DNA of 47,013 bases from Candidatus Hydrogenedentota bacterium. GTDB lineage: Bacteria > Hydrogenedentota > Hydrogenedentia > Hydrogenedentales > SLHB01. The translations under genes and the position numbers were made by a program. Location of the stretch: assembly GCA_035416745.1 (NCBI GenBank), contig DAOLNV010000017.1, positions 1 to 47,013 on the forward strand. Direction: 5' to 3'. Each line of letters opens with the position of its first letter. The stretch's first letter is position 1. The notes beneath the pieces were generated by a model. The model had not been told where the DNA came from. It was given only the letters and a program-made list of their open reading frames with translations, and did no database searches. Below, piece after piece: positions 44,203-47,013 of this stretch.

Positions 44203-44374
44203 CACAATCCCTTGTGCCCTGGCGGCGATGTTAATTTCCGCGCCGGCGACACGGAGATAGTAGGGCCTTGCGTCTCTCCGCGCAAGCGAGTCAAGGGAAG
44301 CCCCGCGCGTGCCGCGTGGCGGATTGCGGGTGCACGTCCGATGTCCATCTGCGAGCCCGGAAACGCGCGCGCTA

Positions 44375-45922
44375 TCAGATGTAATTCCCCGCGCCGGCCC
44401 AAGCCTTCTCGAGGTCCACATGAAGACCCCGGCAGACGCAGATCGGCTTGTTATTCTCGGACGGCATGCAATAGGGATGGGTGAACGTGGCAGCCAGCGT
44501 AACCTCGTCAAACAGGGCCATCAACTCTTGCTCATCGATTCCGACGGCGATCACCACGCCGCCAGAGTATTCCCCCGGCCCCCAGAGATGATAATTGTTG
44601 TGAGTGCTGATTGCGCGGGGCAGCCCGTAGTCTTTTCCAAACAGCTCGACCGCGCCCGCGTTGCCGTAATCACCCGCCAGGATTACGCACCCGGCCTTCT
44701 CTTCCTCCGGGAGACTGTCGTAGACACCAGCAATCAGAGCTACCAACTCTTCCCAACCGAACATGTCGGCGAAATGCTGAGGGAGTCCCCGAATCGTGAC
44801 GTTTTCATGCTTGAGTCCGGCGTCTCCGCCAAGCAGGGCGTTATAGGCCACGGCTTGCCTCGGGGGAAGGATGGGCAACGCCAACGGCGCCGTCAGTGCC
44901 CCGCCTATCACCAGCGCGGCAGGATATGCAGCCTTCAGCCAGCCCCAGCCTCGATTCGCAACCATTTGTTCGAACGCGCAGGCGCCTCCGGCGAAAATGG
45001 CGCAGTGCGCCGGGGCCAGCCAGTAAAACTTGGCGTGCAGCGCGGTGAAGGTTACAGCAAGAAAGAGGAAGCCCCACCCGATAGCGCGATACCTGTTCCC
45101 TTCCCGGCCGCGGAAAAGAAACCAGATGCCTGCGACCCAGACGGGCGCCGATAGCGGGTGAATGGCCATGACCTGCATGTACACGGCCTCGGCCAGCGAG
45201 GCATCGTATGTTTTGCCCGAGGCATACGCGCTTGTGAGCTTGAGTGTGGGCCAGTCATGGGCAATCTGCCAAAGAAAATGCGGCAGGAATATGCCGAATG
45301 CAATGAGGCCGCCGAGCCACGGCCACGGCGTGAGCAGCCACCATTTTCGGTGCGGCGTCAGCAAGAGGCCGAACAAGACGCTCACCCCGAAGAACAAAAA
45401 TGTCAGCTTGGTCATCAGACCTATGCCCGCCACCACGCCGAACACCAGCCAGAGCTTCAGTTGTCCCGTCCGGAGGATGCGCGCAAAGATGTACACGGCG
45501 AGAACCCACAGGAATTGTTCGAAAACGTTCACGCCAAAGAACTGGTGGTTTGCCAGCAGCACCGGAGCAACAAGTGCGCACAGGGCGGCTAAGCCCTGGG
45601 CAAACCGCTTCCCTCCGAACTCGCGCGCGATCAACCCCGTCACGAACACCAGACCCGCGCCGGCTGCGATGGGAAGCATCCGCACAGCCCACAGCGAATC
45701 GCCCAACGTGCCCTGCACGACCGCCCCAATCAAGCCTATCACGGGCGGAAAATCGACGTATCCCCAGTCCAGATGCCGCCCGCACGCCAGATAATACAAT
45801 TCGTCCCGGAAATACCCGTATTGATTAATGAAGGCGAGATGCAGGGCGAATTTCGACAACGCAATGCACCCCAACAGGGCGTTGTCCGTCCGCCACCACG
45901 TTGTGGTCTCAGAACCGTTCAT
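44375..45922 (-). CDS. GT39-like membrane glycosyltransferase (PMT/ArnT superfamily)
   Basis: Predicted 515 aa. The ATG at 45922 follows GGAGG by ten bases; a GTG three codons earlier is too close to it. The first loop carries FRDELYYLACGRHLDWGYVD with the catalytic-type Asp-Glu and DFPPVIGL. About nine to eleven hydrophobic segments follow (for example LWLVFGVVAGIGLMTKLTFL, WLGGLIAFGIFLPHFLWQIA). The C-terminal 150 residues are a soluble domain. Members transfer sugars from polyprenyl-phosphate carriers to proteins or lipid A-like acceptors on the outer face of the inner membrane. The GT2 gene at 28108 could make such a donor, though it is far away. Confidence 0.85.
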   Translation of the reverse strand: MNGSETTTWWRTDNALLGCIALSKFALHLAFINQYGYFRDELYYLACGRHLDWGYVDFPPVIGLIGAVVQGTLGDSLWAVRMLPIAAGAGLVFVTGLIAREFGGKRFAQGLAALCALVAPVLLANHQFFGVNVFEQFLWVLAVYIFARILRTGQLKLWLVFGVVAGIGLMTKLTFLFFGVSVLFGLLLTPHRKWWLLTPWPWLGGLIAFGIFLPHFLWQIAHDWPTLKLTSAYASGKTYDASLAEAVYMQVMAIHPLSAPVWVAGIWFLFRGREGNRYRAIGWGFLFLAVTFTALHAKFYWLAPAHCAIFAGGACAFEQMVANRGWGWLKAAYPAALVIGGALTAPLALPILPPRQAVAYNALLGGDAGLKHENVTIRGLPQHFADMFGWEELVALIAGVYDSLPEEEKAGCVILAGDYGNAGAVELFGKDYGLPRAISTHNNYHLWGPGEYSGGVVIAVGIDEQELMALFDEVTLAATFTHPYCMPSENNKPICVCRGLHVDLEKAWAGAGNYI

Positions 45923-45953
45923 TCGCGCCACCCCTCCGCGCGCTATCTGTTTT

Positions 45954-46925
45954 TCACTGTTTTTCGGGCGGAAACCACATCATCATGGGATCGGGGCCGT
46001 TGCCGGTGTGGATAATCTTCTCGACCGTAAGGCTGTCGGTGTTGACCACATGGACCCCGTCCTCGTGTTCACAGCCCACGAATAGACGTTTGCCGTCGGG
46101 AGAAAGCTCGATGCCAATGGCAAAACTCCCCACGGGGACGCGTTTGATCTCCTTCCTGGCCGCGACATCGATAACGATCAATTCGCCCTTGTCGGTCCAG
46201 CTCGGAATGAACGCGCGCGTCCCGTCCTCGCTGAAATGGATGCGTACGGGCATGCCGGGGCACGCGAAGGTCTCGAGCGGCGTGTGCGTGGCCAGTTCGA
46301 TGAGGGTCACGGAGCCACCGGTCTGGTTCAAGGCCCAGAGCTGCTTGCCGTCGGGTGTGAACGCCATGCCTTCGACGCCCTCGCCGCACGGAATCTGCGT
46401 AATCAGGCCGCCCGATGCGCGGTCAATGACCGACACGTTCTTCGAGACGATATTGGCGGTGTAAAGGCGTTTCCCGTCGGGCGACACGAGGACCATGTGC
46501 GAGATCTCGCCGTGGGTGGGAATGCCCCGGGTGACCTCGTGCGTGGCGGTATCCACCTCGACGACGAAACCGGTCTGGCCCGCCGTGAAGTAAGCGTGTT
46601 TGCCGTCAGGCGCCATGGCCGCGCCGTGAATGCGTGTATAGTCACCGGTCGGGATCTGTTTGATGTGTTTCCGCTGCGTCAGCTCGATCACCGAGATGGT
46701 GTTGCCCGGGGGCGCATAGTTGGAGAGGTACATAATGCGCTGGTCAGGCGTGATCACCATCTCGTGGGGGTTGGGCCCCGTCGGGATGGTCTGCAGGATT
46801 TCAAGCGTGGCCGGGTCGACAAAGCTGAGCGTGTTGTCGTGCTTGTTGGCGACGGCGAGGACCGGTCCGGCGGATGCGGACGCCGAGACCATCAGCGCGA
46901 TTATCACGGCCGTGAATTGCAGCAT
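45954..46925 (-). CDS. Exported YVTN-type beta-propeller protein
   Basis: Predicted 323 aa with a signal peptide (VIIALMVSASASAG). It is built of about seven repeats of the YVTN/NHL kind, each with a P-D-[GQ]-[KR] turn and a D-W-type ending: FVDPATLEILQTIPTGPNPH, MVITPDQRIMYLSNY, VSPDGKRLYTANIVSKNVSV, FTPDGKQLWALNQTGGSVTL and LSPDGKRLFVGCEHEDGVHV. Such propellers are periplasmic or surface ligand-binding scaffolds. GAGGAG lies before the ATG. It is 31 bases upstream of the GT39-like gene start and probably heads the minus-strand group that runs to 41301. Confidence 0.88.
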   Translation of the reverse strand: MLQFTAVIIALMVSASASAGPVLAVANKHDNTLSFVDPATLEILQTIPTGPNPHEMVITPDQRIMYLSNYAPPGNTISVIELTQRKHIKQIPTGDYTRIHGAAMAPDGKHAYFTAGQTGFVVEVDTATHEVTRGIPTHGEISHMVLVSPDGKRLYTANIVSKNVSVIDRASGGLITQIPCGEGVEGMAFTPDGKQLWALNQTGGSVTLIELATHTPLETFACPGMPVRIHFSEDGTRAFIPSWTDKGELIVIDVAARKEIKRVPVGSFAIGIELSPDGKRLFVGCEHEDGVHVVNTDSLTVEKIIHTGNGPDPMMMWFPPEKQ

Positions 46926-46972
46926 GGCATAAGACTCCTCGTAAGACGGGGACAGTGAGCGTTCGGACAGTC

Positions 46973-47001
46973 ATTATGCGGGCGCATGGCGAAAGGGTCA
47001 A
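46973..47001 (-). promoter_or_regulatory. Sigma-70 promoter for the propeller gene group
   Basis: On the minus strand TTGACC and CATAAT are exactly 17 bases apart, and the -10 ends 47 bases before the start codon. It is the closest match to consensus in the window. Confidence 0.75.
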
Positions 47002-47013
47002 TGGCTGAGGCAA

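Overview
This 47 kb window is GC-rich bacterial chromosome. It carries a normal housekeeping set (rpsF-ssb-rpsR-rplI-dnaB, purA, ndk, malic enzyme, an FtsA-like protein, CysC). Around it are many secreted or lipoprotein carbohydrate-active proteins, DUF1559 pseudopilins, a sulfatase-modifying-factor-like lipoprotein and a minimal SufC/SufBD pair. This mix fits Candidatus Hydrogenedentota or a Planctomycetota/PVC-like relative. That is an inference from gene content: there is no rRNA gene here to settle it. I saw no tRNA, CRISPR array, prophage or intact insertion sequence.

Layout. 1-5.4 kb: an edge-truncated repeat region, a lipoprotein with an SUMF1-type domain, a large secreted protein joining a GH127-like domain to an alpha/beta hydrolase (flanked by a diverged 65-bp direct repeat), and a small protein that is essentially only a sigma-70 region 4 helix-turn-helix. 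5.5-11.9 kb (plus strand): malic enzyme, ndk, a 29-codon very basic peptide gene, a DUF1844 protein, purA and an orphan solute-binding lipoprotein. 11.9-12.6 kb: a hairpin-rich gap. 12.6-18.6 kb (minus strand): a glycoside-hydrolase-like lipoprotein, a 113-bp REPIN-like palindrome, and two tandem DUF1559 pseudopilin genes whose leaders and downstream hairpins are duplicated too. 19-22.7 kb: an AraC regulator, then a translationally coupled pair of a UroD/MtaA-type methyltransferase fused to a thioredoxin-like domain and a G3E (CobW-like) GTPase. 22.9-29.1 kb (plus): a small lipoprotein, a DUF4838-PA14 lipoprotein, a GH42 beta-galactosidase and a membrane-anchored GT2. 29.1-31.8 kb (minus): SufC-like ATPase, short SufBD protein and a membrane protein, apparently one operon. 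32.0-36.4 kb (minus): rpsF-ssb-rpsR-DUF2232-rplI-dnaB behind a clear promoter. 36.8-41.2 kb (plus): lone APS kinase, a 693-aa coiled-coil protein and an orphan FtsA-like protein. 41.3-46.9 kb (minus): YVTN beta-propeller, GT39-like transferase, DapA-family aldolase and a heparinase II/III-like lyase, with a strong promoter at the window end.

How it fits together. Much of the accessory content suits a polysaccharide degrader: GH127-like, GH42, DUF4838, GH67N/GH20b-like and heparinase-like proteins, a DapA/NanA-type aldolase for sugar acids, and a sugar-type solute-binding lipoprotein. The least explained parts are the methyltransferase-thioredoxin/GTPase pair with its AraC neighbour, the paired pseudopilin leaders with a covarying hairpin, the coiled-coil/FtsA pair, and several families of intergenic palindromes.
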